Positions 25,610 to 34,365 of a stretch of DNA of 64,000 bases are shown piece after piece. The stretch is from Campylobacter sp. RM16189 (GTDB taxonomy: Bacteria > Campylobacterota > Campylobacteria > Campylobacterales > Campylobacteraceae): contig NZ_LIWR01000006.1 in NCBI RefSeq assembly GCF_012978815.1, positions 62,001-126,000 of the forward strand. Reading direction: 5' to 3'. The notes beneath the pieces are model-generated. The model was not told the DNA's origin. It was given only the letters and a program-made list of their open reading frames with translations, and made no database searches. The translations under genes and the position numbers were made by a program. Every line of letters begins with the position of its first letter. The first letter of the stretch is position 1.

Positions 25610-25615
25610 ATTATA
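25610..25615 (-). promoter_or_regulatory. -10 box for the DUF262-HEPN module
   Basis: On the minus strand this reads TATAAT, 35 bp before the DUF262 start at 25574. Confidence 0.5.
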
Positions 25616-25660
25616 GTGTTTAATTTATAAAAATAAATAAAATAACAAGTATATTTAAAT

Positions 25661-26575
25661 TTAAACTACTGCCAAAACATAAATCAGCCAGATTGTGACG
25701 ATAGAAATCAGCGTTTGAAAGGTGATGATAACTGACATTAGGCTCTTATCGCCTCCCATTTGACTTGCTAATATATAGCTTGACGTTGCCGTAGGCATAG
25801 AGGCGAAAAATATACAAACCATCGCGGTTTGCGGCGATAAATTTATCATTTTGGAGCCTATAAAAACTATCAGCGGATAAAAAATAAGTTTTAAGAAGCT
25901 AGATAGGTAAAATTCCGGCTTTAAATTTTTAATTTGCTCAAATTTTAACCCCGCTCCAACCGACAAAAGACCTGTTGTGATAGCGGCTGTTCCTATGAGT
26001 TTTAAGGGCTCTAAAATTTCGCTTCTAATACTTAAAAAGTTTGCAAAAATACCCAAAACGCAGGCTAGGATAAAAGGATTTTTTGCTATGTTTTTAAATG
26101 TATTTTGTAGTGAAAATTTGCCCTTTTTGATGTAGATTGCAAAAATGCAAACACAAAATATATTTATAAGCGGTATGATAAAAGCCATTAAAAAAGCGGC
26201 GGTTAAAATGCCGATTTCGCCGTACATCGCATTTACTATACCTAAAAAAATATAGGTGTTATATCTGATGGAGCCTTGAAAAAAAGATGTAAATTTGGCA
26301 GGTTCAAATTTGGTAAAAAAATTTATAAATATGGCTAAAAATACGACTATAAAAAAGCAAATTAAAACAAGCAAGAGTGCGCCTAATAGGTCACTTGAGC
26401 CAGTTATCTTGGCTGTTGCGATTTTATAAAATAGCATGGATGGCATAAAAATATAGTAGGTCATACTATCTAAAATAGCCCAAAATTTAGGCACTTTGTA
26501 AAACTTTCTTTTTAAAACGAAGCCAAGCAGGATTATACAAAATATCGACAAAATAGCGCTTACAATAACTTGCAT
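25661..26575 (-). CDS. AEC (auxin efflux carrier) family transporter
   Basis: A 304-residue membrane protein with about ten transmembrane helices in two halves, including FWAILDSMTYYIFMPSMLFY and the late FFASMPTATSSYILASQMGGD, both typical of AEC permeases of organic acids such as malate/malonate. It lies downstream of the ITPase gene with an intervening hairpin. Substrate not determinable. Confidence 0.85.
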   Translation of the reverse strand: MQVIVSAILSIFCIILLGFVLKRKFYKVPKFWAILDSMTYYIFMPSMLFYKIATAKITGSSDLLGALLLVLICFFIVVFLAIFINFFTKFEPAKFTSFFQGSIRYNTYIFLGIVNAMYGEIGILTAAFLMAFIIPLINIFCVCIFAIYIKKGKFSLQNTFKNIAKNPFILACVLGIFANFLSIRSEILEPLKLIGTAAITTGLLSVGAGLKFEQIKNLKPEFYLSSFLKLIFYPLIVFIGSKMINLSPQTAMVCIFFASMPTATSSYILASQMGGDKSLMSVIITFQTLISIVTIWLIYVLAVV

Positions 26576-26602
26576 AAAAAGCCTTTGATTTTAACTTTGA
26601 GA

Positions 26603-26636
26603 AATTCGGTTAAAATCGCTAAAGTTTAACCGAATT
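26603..26636 (-). terminator. Perfect 12 bp hairpin between the ITPase and AEC genes
   Basis: AATTCGGTTAAA and TTTAACCGAATT flank a 10-base loop, between the stop of 26653-27264 and the start of 25661-26575. It has no strong U-run; probably a terminator or processing signal. Confidence 0.6.
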
Positions 26637-26652
26637 AAAATTTTAGTTATTT

Positions 26653-27264
26653 CTAATAAAATTTATTTTTTAGATTTTTTAATATAAATTTGGCTAGTTT
26701 AAGCCCTTTTGAACGGTGAGAAATTTCAAGCTTCATTTCATCATCAAGCTCGCCAAGGGTTTTATCAAAGCCTTTTGGGACAAATAGTGCATCATAGCCA
26801 AAGCCGTTTTCGCCTCTTTCTTTAGTAAGGGAAGTTCCGTGCATAAAGCCGTGCATGCTAAACTCTCCAAATTTACTTGTAACCGCGATACAGGCTGTAT
26901 AATACGCTGGCGATGAGCTTAAATTTAGCGCCTTTAGTTCCGATATCAGCTTGGCTCTATTTGCCTCGTCCGTTGCGATCTCGCTAAATCTAGCCGAGTA
27001 AATGCCAGGCTTTCCGCCAAGCGCATCAACACTAATGCCGCTATCATCGCTTAGAGCTATAAACTCATCTTGTAAATTTAGCTCGCAAATTTTATTATAA
27101 ACCGCCCTTGCTTTAATGAGTGCATTTTCTTTAAAGCTATCTCCGTCCTCAATGATCTCAAAAGGCTCACAAATCTCACTTAAGGCATAAATTTCATACT
27201 CTTTTAGGAAACTTTTTATCTCTTTAACTTTGCCCTTATTTGATGTGGCTAGTAATATTTTCAC
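26653..27264 (-). CDS. rdgB: XTP/dITP diphosphatase (RdgB/HAM1)
   Basis: A 203-residue house-cleaning enzyme that hydrolyses XTP, ITP and dITP to monophosphates. Visible motifs are [15 protein letters not shown] at the N-terminus (substrate loop), [24 protein letters not shown] around residues 70-92 (catalytic Asp), [11 protein letters not shown] (about 150) and [12 protein letters not shown] (about 185). Length and motif order match the family. The 5' end overlaps no gene; an MFS gene is read divergently. Confidence 0.95.
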   Translation of the reverse strand: MKILLATSNKGKVKEIKSFLKEYEIYALSEICEPFEIIEDGDSFKENALIKARAVYNKICELNLQDEFIALSDDSGISVDALGGKPGIYSARFSEIATDEANRAKLISELKALNLSSSPAYYTACIAVTSKFGEFSMHGFMHGTSLTKERGENGFGYDALFVPKGFDKTLGELDDEMKLEISHRSKGLKLAKFILKNLKNKFY

Positions 27265-27374
27265 GGTTTGCCTTTTTTCAAATTTTAATCGTGATTTTAC
27301 CTAAAATCTATTTAAAATTTAAAAATATCTTAGCCATTTTAAGCTACAATCTCTCTTTTAAAAGGAAAATTTAT

Positions 27375-28676
27375 ATGTTAAAAAGTGTTTTGCCTCTATC
27401 TTTTATTATAGGAAGCAGATTTTTTGGTATTTTTATCATCTTGCCGGTTATTAGCGTATATGCCTTGGAGCTTAACTACTCGAACGAATTTTTAGTAGGA
27501 GTTTTGATCGGTGTTTATGCACTTACTCAGGTTATATTTCAGATTCCTTTTGGATATATTTCAGATAGATTTGGTCGCAAGATCACTCTACTTTTCGGGC
27601 TTTTGATATTTATCGTGGGAGCTTTGATTTGCGCTAATGCTACTGATATTTACACTATGATTTTAGGTCGTTTTATCCAAGGAGCAGGCGCTATCGGAGG
27701 TGTTGCTACTGCTATGATAAGCGATAGCACAAAAGAGGAGGTGCGAGGCAAGGCGATGGCTATAATGGGCGCATTTATCGGCATAAGCTTTGCGCTATCT
27801 ATGCTTGTAGCTCCGGTAATGAGTGCGAAATTCGGGCTTTCTAGCCTATTTTATCTAAGTGCCGCTTTAAGTCTTTTTTGTATCATCCTTTTATACACTG
27901 CCGTTCCAAAAGAGAGTAAAACCTGGCATGAAGAGGAGAAGACTCCGTTTTTTAAGCTACTGTCAAACAAAAATTTATTTCTTATGAATACTACAAATTT
28001 TATGCAAAAGATGCTGATGTCCGTAGCTTTTTTCATCATTCCTATCGCTTTGGTTCATAATTTTGGGGGAAGCAAAGATGAGCTTTGGAAGATTTATGCC
28101 GTCTCAACGGTTTTTGGATTTATTGCAATGGGTTTAGGCGGTGCAATGGGTGAAAAAAGAGGCCTTGGTAAGCATCTTTTGATACTTGGCATAGTATTAT
28201 TTATAGCCTCTTATCTCTTTTTTGCTCTGGCAAATAGCGAGATAGTGTTTTGTATAGGTGTTGTGCTGTTTTTCGTAGGCTTTAACATGCACGAGCCTAT
28301 AATGCAGTCAATCGCTTCAAAATTTGCAAAGGCTAACGAAAAAGGTGCCGCTCTTGGAGTCTTTAACTCGTCTGGCTTTATGGGTAGCTTCATAGGCGGA
28401 GTCGGGGCTGGAGTATTGCTAAAATATTTTGATTTGGATGTGCTTTGTGCGGTTTTTATAGCACTTTGTATTATTTGGCTTGTTCTTTTAAGATGGCTTG
28501 ATAATCCTGTGATATTTAAAAATTTGTATTTTGGATTAGATCAAGTACTAGACTTTGAACTGCTAAAAGATGAAAAAGGGTTGATAGAGTATTACAAGAC
28601 TTCGGCAAATTTTGTCGTTAAATACAATTCAACTCTAATCACTGAAGAGAGAATCAGAGAGATTTTAAAAGCTTAA
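27375..28676 (+). CDS. Major facilitator superfamily transporter
   Basis: A 433-residue protein with twelve hydrophobic segments and the MFS motif GYISDRFGRKI between TM2 and TM3. The start chosen is ATG 27375 (MLKSVLPLSF), preceded by AAAAGGA and a TACAAT -10 at 27345; the longer open frame from 27240 would add residues with no ribosome binding site. A C-terminal cytoplasmic tail of about 70 residues follows the last helix. The substrate is unknown; drug/H+ antiporter-like by general form. Confidence 0.88.
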   Translation: MLKSVLPLSFIIGSRFFGIFIILPVISVYALELNYSNEFLVGVLIGVYALTQVIFQIPFGYISDRFGRKITLLFGLLIFIVGALICANATDIYTMILGRFIQGAGAIGGVATAMISDSTKEEVRGKAMAIMGAFIGISFALSMLVAPVMSAKFGLSSLFYLSAALSLFCIILLYTAVPKESKTWHEEEKTPFFKLLSNKNLFLMNTTNFMQKMLMSVAFFIIPIALVHNFGGSKDELWKIYAVSTVFGFIAMGLGGAMGEKRGLGKHLLILGIVLFIASYLFFALANSEIVFCIGVVLFFVGFNMHEPIMQSIASKFAKANEKGAALGVFNSSGFMGSFIGGVGAGVLLKYFDLDVLCAVFIALCIIWLVLLRWLDNPVIFKNLYFGLDQVLDFELLKDEKGLIEYYKTSANFVVKYNSTLITEERIREILKA

Positions 28677-28706
28677 TTTTTTATTTATTCTTTATTAAAT
28701 TTTGAA

Positions 28707-28712
28707 TATAAT
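28707..28712 (+). promoter_or_regulatory. -10 box of hutX
   Basis: TATAAT 27 bp before the ATG at 28739, in a 62 bp intergenic gap. Confidence 0.5.
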
Positions 28713-28738
28713 TACCAAAATTATTTAAAGGATGAACA

Positions 28739-29233
28739 ATGTGTGATTTAAAACAAAAAATCGACAAGCTTTTTGAAGATAAAAAGATGTCTGTTTATGA
28801 GGCTGCAAAGCAGCTTGGAGTTAGTGAGTTTGAAGTTTTAAAGCATAGAAGCAAAGACGAGTTTAAGCTTATTGGTTCTGAGCATCTGGAAAAAATTTTT
28901 GAAGAGCTTAGTAGCTGGGGAGAGATGAATTTCATAAAAAATACTCCTGAATTTATAATAGAGATTAAAGTTAAAGTTTCAAGCCCTAAAAAAGCTCAAG
29001 GATATTTAAATTTCTGCGGTAAAAGCGGCTTTTTAGGCGGACATTTAAAAGAAGATGCGATAGCCAATATAGGCTTTGTAAGCACTAAATTTATGGGCAT
29101 GCTTGGACATAGCTTGCATTTTTACGGCAAAGACAATAGTGTAATTTTTAAGCTTTTTGTAAATCGTGACGAGAAGCATAACCTAGATCCAGAGCAAGAG
29201 AAGAAATTTTTCGCGCTAAAAGATAGTTTCTAA
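28739..29233 (+). CDS. hutX: HutX/ChuX-like cytosolic heme carrier protein
   Basis: A 164-residue protein. The N-terminal helix-turn-helix-like region (YEAAKQLGVSEFEVLKH) is followed by the HutX core: KKAQGYLNFCGKSGFLGGHLKEDAIANIGFVSTKFMG, and near the end FKLFVNRDEKHNLDPEQEKKF. This matches the Vibrio HutX pattern (NLMGRDGELHGHLK and RDEKRELxPEQ), a heme-binding intracellular carrier. No heme receptor or HutZ gene is adjacent here. Confidence 0.85.
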   Translation: MCDLKQKIDKLFEDKKMSVYEAAKQLGVSEFEVLKHRSKDEFKLIGSEHLEKIFEELSSWGEMNFIKNTPEFIIEIKVKVSSPKKAQGYLNFCGKSGFLGGHLKEDAIANIGFVSTKFMGMLGHSLHFYGKDNSVIFKLFVNRDEKHNLDPEQEKKFFALKDSF

Positions 29234-29242
29234 AAATTTTTT

Positions 29243-29287
29243 AGTCATCTTGCCATATATTAATTTTTAGAGGTTGGCAAGATGACT
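29243..29287 (+). promoter_or_regulatory. 13 bp perfect hairpin sequestering the start codon at 29282
   Basis: AGTCATCTTGCCA (29243-29255) is exactly complementary to TGGCAAGATGACT (29275-29287). The 3' arm contains the ATG at 29282, and the Shine-Dalgarno AGAGG (29269-29273) lies in the 19-base loop. In mRNA this would hide the start codon of the flavoprotein gene. It might also end the hutX transcript, but there is no U-run. Confidence 0.65.
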
Positions 29288-30496
29288 GCTGCAAATCAAA
29301 TTTACGATATCTTAATCATCGGTGCAGGAGCTGCTGGACTCTTTTTGGCAGCAAATTTGCACGGCAAAAGTGTAGCTATCCTTGAAAAAAATCCCTCCGC
29401 CGGCAAAAAAATCATCGCAAGCGGTGGCGGCAAGTGCAATGTCACGAACCGCTATATAAGCGCGCAAAACTATCTTGGCGATGAAGAATTTGTCACAAAG
29501 ACTCTTTTAAATTTAGACTTTAGCGAAGTGCTTGAGTTTTTTAGTGAGCTTAAATTTAAAGAGATAAAACAAAATCAATTTTTTTGTGCTAGCTCGGCCA
29601 AAGACGTTCTTGGCGTGCTTTTAAGAGCGTCGCAGCAAAGCGGAGCAAAGATATTTTACAACTGTGATGTAAAAAGCGTGTCTAAAATTTCAAATTCGAC
29701 TGAAGTTAGCACACAAGATGACTTATCAAATTCACAAAATGAAATCTTTGAAGTCTTAACTCACGGCGGACAAAAATTTAGCTGCAAACATCTTGTGATC
29801 GCAAGCGGTGGGCTTAGCTACAAGGCTCTTGGCACAAGCGAGATAGGCTATGAGATAGCTCATAGCTTTGGCATAGAGGTAATTAGAACTGCTCCCGCTT
29901 TGGTCGGTTTTACGGTTCAAAAAGATGAGTTTTGGTTTAAAAATTTAAGCGGCGTTAGCCTGAATGCCGAAATTTCTTTAAGCGCAAAAAATCTAGCCGA
30001 GCGAAAATTTATCGGAGATGTTTTATTTACGCATAAAGGCATTAGCGGACCAGCGATCTTAAACGCTTCGTTATTTTGGCAAAAGGGCACGATGAGTTTA
30101 AATTTTCTGCCAAATTTTAGCTTTAAAAATTTAAACTCAAAAAAGCAGCTTTCTACGATCTTACCGCTTGCTAAGCGATTTACTCTTGAGTTTTTGAAAT
30201 CAAGAAATTTAGCCGATAAGAGCTTTAATGAATATAGCCAAGCCGAAAAAACCGAAATTTTAAAGCTGCAAGAGTACAAATTCGCACCTGCCGGCACATT
30301 TGGTTTCGAGCGAGCGGAAGTTACAAAAGGCGGTGTGCTAACAAGCGAGCTAAATCAAAATTTTGAGAGTAAAAAGCAAAGAAATTTATACTTTATCGGC
30401 GAAGTTTTGGACGTTACGGGCATGCTTGGAGGATACAACATACACTTTGCCTTTGCAAGCGCAAAAACTCTAGCGCGCCACTTTGATACTATTTAA
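29282..30496 (+). CDS. HI0933/YhiN-family NAD(P)/FAD-dependent oxidoreductase
   Basis: A 404-residue flavoprotein. It has an N-terminal FAD-binding dinucleotide fold (DILIIGAGAAGLFLAANL), the family hallmark KKIIASGGGKCNVTN (about 40-55), a second HLVIASGGLSYKALGTSEIGY, FTHKGISGPAILNASLF, and the C-terminal FAD motif LYFIGEVLDVTGMLGGYNIHFAFASA. The physiological substrate of the family is not settled. The start codon lies in a strong hairpin. Confidence 0.93.
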   Translation: MTAANQIYDILIIGAGAAGLFLAANLHGKSVAILEKNPSAGKKIIASGGGKCNVTNRYISAQNYLGDEEFVTKTLLNLDFSEVLEFFSELKFKEIKQNQFFCASSAKDVLGVLLRASQQSGAKIFYNCDVKSVSKISNSTEVSTQDDLSNSQNEIFEVLTHGGQKFSCKHLVIASGGLSYKALGTSEIGYEIAHSFGIEVIRTAPALVGFTVQKDEFWFKNLSGVSLNAEISLSAKNLAERKFIGDVLFTHKGISGPAILNASLFWQKGTMSLNFLPNFSFKNLNSKKQLSTILPLAKRFTLEFLKSRNLADKSFNEYSQAEKTEILKLQEYKFAPAGTFGFERAEVTKGGVLTSELNQNFESKKQRNLYFIGEVLDVTGMLGGYNIHFAFASAKTLARHFDTI

Positions 30497-30923
30497 ATTC
30501 GCGCTTTGCTAACCAAATCATCTCTAAAGCGTCGCAACCGTCATCGTAGTATTTGCTAAGCGTTTTAGTTTGCTTAAAGCCAAATTTTTTATACAAATTT
30601 ATCGCCGCTACGTTATCAACTCTAACTTCAAGACGCAAGCTTTCAAACCAGCTTAAAACCTCGCTTATAAGCGCTTTTGCAACTCCTTTACCTCTAGCTT
30701 TTGGACTAACTGCAAGCGAGTAGATGCGAGGAGTTTTAAGATAGGCAAATATCAAAATGTAGCCTAAAATTTCGCCATTTTCTTTTGCTGCGAGCATGAA
30801 ATTTTTATCTATGTGATACCTAAAAGCTCTTTTTGAAAGAGGGCTGCTAAACCTATCAAAAGAGGCGCTCTCAAGCTCAAAAAGTGCCTTTATATCGGTT
30901 AAATTTGGCTTTTGTAAGGTCAT
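30489..30923 (-). CDS. rimI: RimI-like GNAT N-acetyltransferase
   Basis: A 144-residue GNAT enzyme of the ribosomal-protein-alanine acetyltransferase type. The acetyl-CoA motif is YSLAVSPKARGKGVAKALISEVL, followed by LEVRVDNVAAINLYKKFGFKQTKTLSKYY. The ATG at 30923 (MTLQKPNL) is preferred because it overlaps the upstream stop as ATGA. The last 8 bp converge with the HI0933-family gene. Confidence 0.85.
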   Translation of the reverse strand: MTLQKPNLTDIKALFELESASFDRFSSPLSKRAFRYHIDKNFMLAAKENGEILGYILIFAYLKTPRIYSLAVSPKARGKGVAKALISEVLSWFESLRLEVRVDNVAAINLYKKFGFKQTKTLSKYYDDGCDALEMIWLAKREFK

Positions 30924-31906
30924 TTTTGATAGATCGTGTATTTTACGCAAAGTTGCTCTGGTCGGTAGCTCATCTTTACTTTTTTAAGGTTTTCAAACCC
31001 CATGTCATCGCCCACGTTTATGAACTCGCAGCCGTATTTTTCTTTGAGAATTTTGCTAAATTCGCGAAATATAAACTGCGCGCAACCAAGCACTTCAAAA
31101 TTCGTCTTTTCTATGATGACGCTTGCTACCTTATCGTTGATCCTCTCGCCGACCGTAAAGCCCTGCAATATGTCGTTGATGTATAAAACTATGCCGCTAA
31201 GCTCGAGAGCCTCGTAGTTTTGAAGCATTTTTTTAATCGCCGCTTTTTCCTGATACATGCCCTCCATGAACTCATCTGCTTGCTCTTTTGGTATGTATTT
31301 TATGCGCTCTTGCGCCCAAATATTAGCTAGAGTTATGATCTCTTTACTGTGCTTTGCGGGCTCTAGCGTCTCGATACGAAAATTTGGATAGGTGTTTTTA
31401 AATTTGTTGATCTCTGTGCGTTTTGTATGATAGGAGTTGCCCTTTAGCTCGATCAAACTATCGGTTTTGTATATGTAATCAACCAGCTTTTTTTCAAACA
31501 AGTAATCTTCAAAAACATCAAAGATATTTGCGCTCTCATCGATCATCACGGCAAATTTTTCAAGGATATTTTCAGCCACGTAATCAATCCTTGAGTAGTG
31601 GCGCGAACTGTTGTTTAAATTCATGATTTCAAAGCATTTTTCCGTAGCGTTTTTCAGATTTTCAAACTTACCGATAGGTGGCAAAAGCATGCTAAGCTCG
31701 CTTCCCGTCATCACAAAGAGGCAAAAGCAATCCTCTATGACCGCGTAAAAGCCGCTTGCGTTTGAAAGCCAGATATAATTTGCCGCAAATGTATAATCGC
31801 TTATGCTAAGTTCGATTTCATTTTGGAGTTTTTCAAGATATTTTTGCATACAAGGTTTTGTTGTAATGCTGAATTTTTCGAGGTTATAATCACCTATGAC
31901 AAGCAT
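30920..31906 (-). CDS. DUF2156 (phosphatidylglycerol lysyltransferase-like GNAT) protein
   Basis: A 328-residue soluble protein with two GNAT-like halves, as in the DUF2156/LPG synthetase C-terminal family. Features are the N-terminal ANYIWLSNASGFYAVIEDCFCLF, the central LIELKGNSYHTKRTEINKFKNTYPN (typical 'K-x-x-H/N-x-x-R-x-x-x-N-x-F' core), and the C-terminal FINVGDDMGFENLKKVKMSYRP. It lacks the membrane half of MprF, so it may act on a soluble acceptor. It overlaps rimI by 4 bp. Confidence 0.82.
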   Translation of the reverse strand: MLVIGDYNLEKFSITTKPCMQKYLEKLQNEIELSISDYTFAANYIWLSNASGFYAVIEDCFCLFVMTGSELSMLLPPIGKFENLKNATEKCFEIMNLNNSSRHYSRIDYVAENILEKFAVMIDESANIFDVFEDYLFEKKLVDYIYKTDSLIELKGNSYHTKRTEINKFKNTYPNFRIETLEPAKHSKEIITLANIWAQERIKYIPKEQADEFMEGMYQEKAAIKKMLQNYEALELSGIVLYINDILQGFTVGERINDKVASVIIEKTNFEVLGCAQFIFREFSKILKEKYGCEFINVGDDMGFENLKKVKMSYRPEQLCVKYTIYQK

Positions 31907-32048
31907 TTTGAAGTGTTCCTAAAATTTTAAAATTTAGGCGCTATTGTACTGCAAATTTTGAGATTTTAAGCAAAAAATTTTTGAAATTTAATTTCATAAA
32001 AAAATCCTTTTAGCATTAAAATAAATCCTTTTGGCGATAAATTTAAAT

Positions 32049-32076
32049 TGATAATATTCATCATAAAGACTATACT
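32049..32076 (+). promoter_or_regulatory. Fur-box-like sequence and -10 before the DUF4198 gene
   Basis: TGATAAT-A-TTCATCA (32049-32063) matches a 7-1-7 Fur-type inverted repeat at 5 of 7 pairs, and TATACT follows at 32071-32076. Iron or other metal control is a hypothesis only. Confidence 0.35.
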
Positions 32077-32100
32077 AGGTATAAATTTAAAGGAGATGTA

Positions 32101-32973
32101 ATGAAAAATATAAAAATTTTGTTTTTAATTGCAGCGCTAGCAATAAACGCTTTTGCTCATACTTTTTGGATAAATTTAAGCGAGCATACGGTGCATAGAC
32201 CGGGGCATTTGCTTGTAAATGTCGGCTGGGGGCATCAAATACCAATTGATGATATGGTAAATTCTGAAAACGGAAGCGTAAATTTACAAAAATTTCAAAT
32301 GATAGACGAGAATGGAGTTTCAAAGCTTTATTTTCCTGAATTTAGTCCGCCAAAGCCGTTTTTGGAGGGTGATAAATTTAGTGTTTTTGAGGCCGATTTT
32401 GCCTTTAATAAAATTTCACTCAAAAAAGATATGCCTAAAAATGTAACTTTTGAAGCCGTCACAAAACCAGCTTTTGTCACGCAATACATCGATAAAAACG
32501 GCAAATCCAGAATGAAACAAAAGCCTCTTAATGAGATAAATGACGCTTCAAAGGTGCTTTTTGCGCTTAAATATCAAGCCTTTGCGAAGAGATATTTAAA
32601 TTTCAATAGCGAACTAAAGCCTCTTGGTCACGCTCTTGAAATTATGCCAAGGGGTAATATATCTAATTTAAAAGTTGGCGATGAAGTTGAGTTTGAAGTT
32701 CTTTTTAATGGAAAGAAAATAAGCGTAAGCGATAAGATGAACGAATTTATAAGAGCTGATAATGAAAATTTAGGTCAAGTTGGCGGTACTGCTTATTATT
32801 CGTTTTTGATGAATGGAGTGGCCAAGATAAGACTTACGCATCCTGGCGAGTGGGTCGTTAGTATCTCTTACAATCAAAGTGTGACAAAGGACGGGGAGTT
32901 AAAAGAGCTTTTTGGAAAGACTAAGAATGTATTTCATATGGCTAGTCTCGCTTTTAATGTAAAAGAACGTTGA
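32101..32973 (+). CDS. DUF4198-family periplasmic protein
   Basis: A 290-residue protein with a Sec signal peptide (about 18 residues, ending AFAHTFW). After cleavage it begins HTFW, typical of DUF4198 proteins, which often accompany Co/Ni uptake systems. The middle contains two beta-sandwich-like halves, including LGHALEIMPRGNISNLKVGDEVEFEVLFNGK, a DUF4198 hallmark. It seems to be a single gene with its own promoter and a terminator after it. A metal-related role is inferred from the family. Confidence 0.75.
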   Translation: MKNIKILFLIAALAINAFAHTFWINLSEHTVHRPGHLLVNVGWGHQIPIDDMVNSENGSVNLQKFQMIDENGVSKLYFPEFSPPKPFLEGDKFSVFEADFAFNKISLKKDMPKNVTFEAVTKPAFVTQYIDKNGKSRMKQKPLNEINDASKVLFALKYQAFAKRYLNFNSELKPLGHALEIMPRGNISNLKVGDEVEFEVLFNGKKISVSDKMNEFIRADNENLGQVGGTAYYSFLMNGVAKIRLTHPGEWVVSISYNQSVTKDGELKELFGKTKNVFHMASLAFNVKER

Positions 32974-32984
32974 GGTATAATTTA

Positions 32985-33001
32985 GGCTCTTTTAAAGAGC
33001 C
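32985..33001. terminator. Bidirectional terminator between DUF4198 and moeA
   Basis: GGCTCTT and AAGAGCC form a perfect 7 bp stem with the loop TTA between convergent genes, followed by AAAATTTT. Confidence 0.8.
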
Positions 33002-33011
33002 AAAATTTTCA

Positions 33012-34208
33012 TTAAACCATCTTTAGAACCTCGACTACTTCGCCTTTAGCTATGAATTCCGTCTCTTTTGGGATGATTAAAAGAGCTGCGTCGTTTAAGA
33101 GGTTGTTTACGATCGCGGAGCTTCCAAGCTTTTTGCCGTCTAAATTTACGTAAATTTTGCCGTCGCGATTTACTAAATTTGCAGCCGTAAATTCCAAAAA
33201 TGGTGAGCGTTTTTTATAATCTTCATCCATTATCGCAGTTATCTTTGGCTCAGGTAGATCAAACCAAGCGTTTATCAAAACTCGCACGTAAAGCACGCAC
33301 ATCACCATTGCCGAATACGGAAATCCGGGAAGTGCGAAGATGTATTTATCCTCACTTTTTACTACTTTGATGTGTCTGCCGGGTTTTATCGCCGCACCGT
33401 CTATGATGATCTTAAAGTTTTGATCAAGCGCGCCCTTTACGAAGTCGTAATCCCCCATGCTGATACCGCCTGTGGTTACTAAGATATCGGCACTCTTTAA
33501 AGCACTTATGATAGCCTCTTTTACGGTGTCGGCGTTATCTTTTGCGATCTCACAGATGATCGGCTCGGCTCCCATTTTGCGCACCATTTGGGCGATTGCG
33601 ATGTGGTTTGAGCTGTGAATTTGAGCAGGGTTTAAAAGCGGCTCGCCAAGATCTCTTATCTCGCTTCCGGTAGCCAGTATAGCAACTCGCGGGCGTACAA
33701 ATACGCTTATGTGAAACATCCCAAGCTCAGCCATAAGCGCAACCTCTGCGTAGCCTATTTTGGTGCCTTTTTTGATGAGAATTTCGCCTTTTTTGTAGCT
33801 CTCGCCGACCTCTCTAACTGCAAAGCCTTTATTTACAGGCTTTTTTATGATGATTTTAGAGCCTGCAACTTCGACGTTTTCAACCGGTACAAGCGTGTCT
33901 GTGCCCTCGCTCATAAGCGAGCCCGTAAAAGTCTTAATGCACTTTGAACTCTCTACTACGATGCCTTTATCGGTGCCTGCCGGAAGGTCGGTGATGAGCT
34001 CTAGCTCGCTTAAATTTTCACTCCATTTAAAGGCATATCCGTCCATCGCTGAAGTAGGCTTTGGCGGGTAGTTATCGGCCGCAATGACATCGGTAGCGAT
34101 ATGGCGGTCGAGTGCTTCGGTGATGGCAACTTTTTGAACCTTATCCCAAGGCGTGATCGTGGAGCGCAAAATTTTTAAAGTGTCATCATATTTAGCCCAT
34201 TCTTTCAT
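33012..34208 (-). CDS. moeA: Molybdopterin molybdenumtransferase MoeA
   Basis: A 398-residue enzyme that inserts molybdate (or tungstate) into adenylylated molybdopterin. Visible features are PPKPTSAMDGYAFKW near residue 45 (the family 'S-x-M-D-G-Y/F-A'), RVAILATGSEIRDLGEPL (about 182), ILVTTGGISMGDYDFVKGAL (about 250, active-site GGxSxGxxD) and ALPGFPYSAMVM (about 310). It supplies cofactor for the two formate dehydrogenases in this window. It is read divergently from yedE. Confidence 0.95.
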   Translation of the reverse strand: MKEWAKYDDTLKILRSTITPWDKVQKVAITEALDRHIATDVIAADNYPPKPTSAMDGYAFKWSENLSELELITDLPAGTDKGIVVESSKCIKTFTGSLMSEGTDTLVPVENVEVAGSKIIIKKPVNKGFAVREVGESYKKGEILIKKGTKIGYAEVALMAELGMFHISVFVRPRVAILATGSEIRDLGEPLLNPAQIHSSNHIAIAQMVRKMGAEPIICEIAKDNADTVKEAIISALKSADILVTTGGISMGDYDFVKGALDQNFKIIIDGAAIKPGRHIKVVKSEDKYIFALPGFPYSAMVMCVLYVRVLINAWFDLPEPKITAIMDEDYKKRSPFLEFTAANLVNRDGKIYVNLDGKKLGSSAIVNNLLNDAALLIIPKETEFIAKGEVVEVLKMV

Positions 34209-34307
34209 TATATATCCTTAGTGTAATTAGAGTATTATTTAAAATTTGCATATTCTATCATTTTTGATTTAAACAAAGCAGTAAATTTATCACCTTTTTA
34301 TTTTCAC

Positions 34308-34350
34308 AATTGTAAAATCTTACACAAGAAATCAGGTTGATTTTACAATT
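34308..34350 (+). promoter_or_regulatory. 12 bp perfect inverted repeat before yedE
   Basis: AATTGTAAAATC (34308-34319) and GATTTTACAATT (34339-34350) are exact complements separated by 19 bases. They end 15 bp before the yedE start. The repeat lies between divergent genes, so it cannot be a terminator for either; an operator or leader hairpin is more likely. Confidence 0.65.
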
Positions 34351-34365
34351 ATTCAAGGAACTTCA

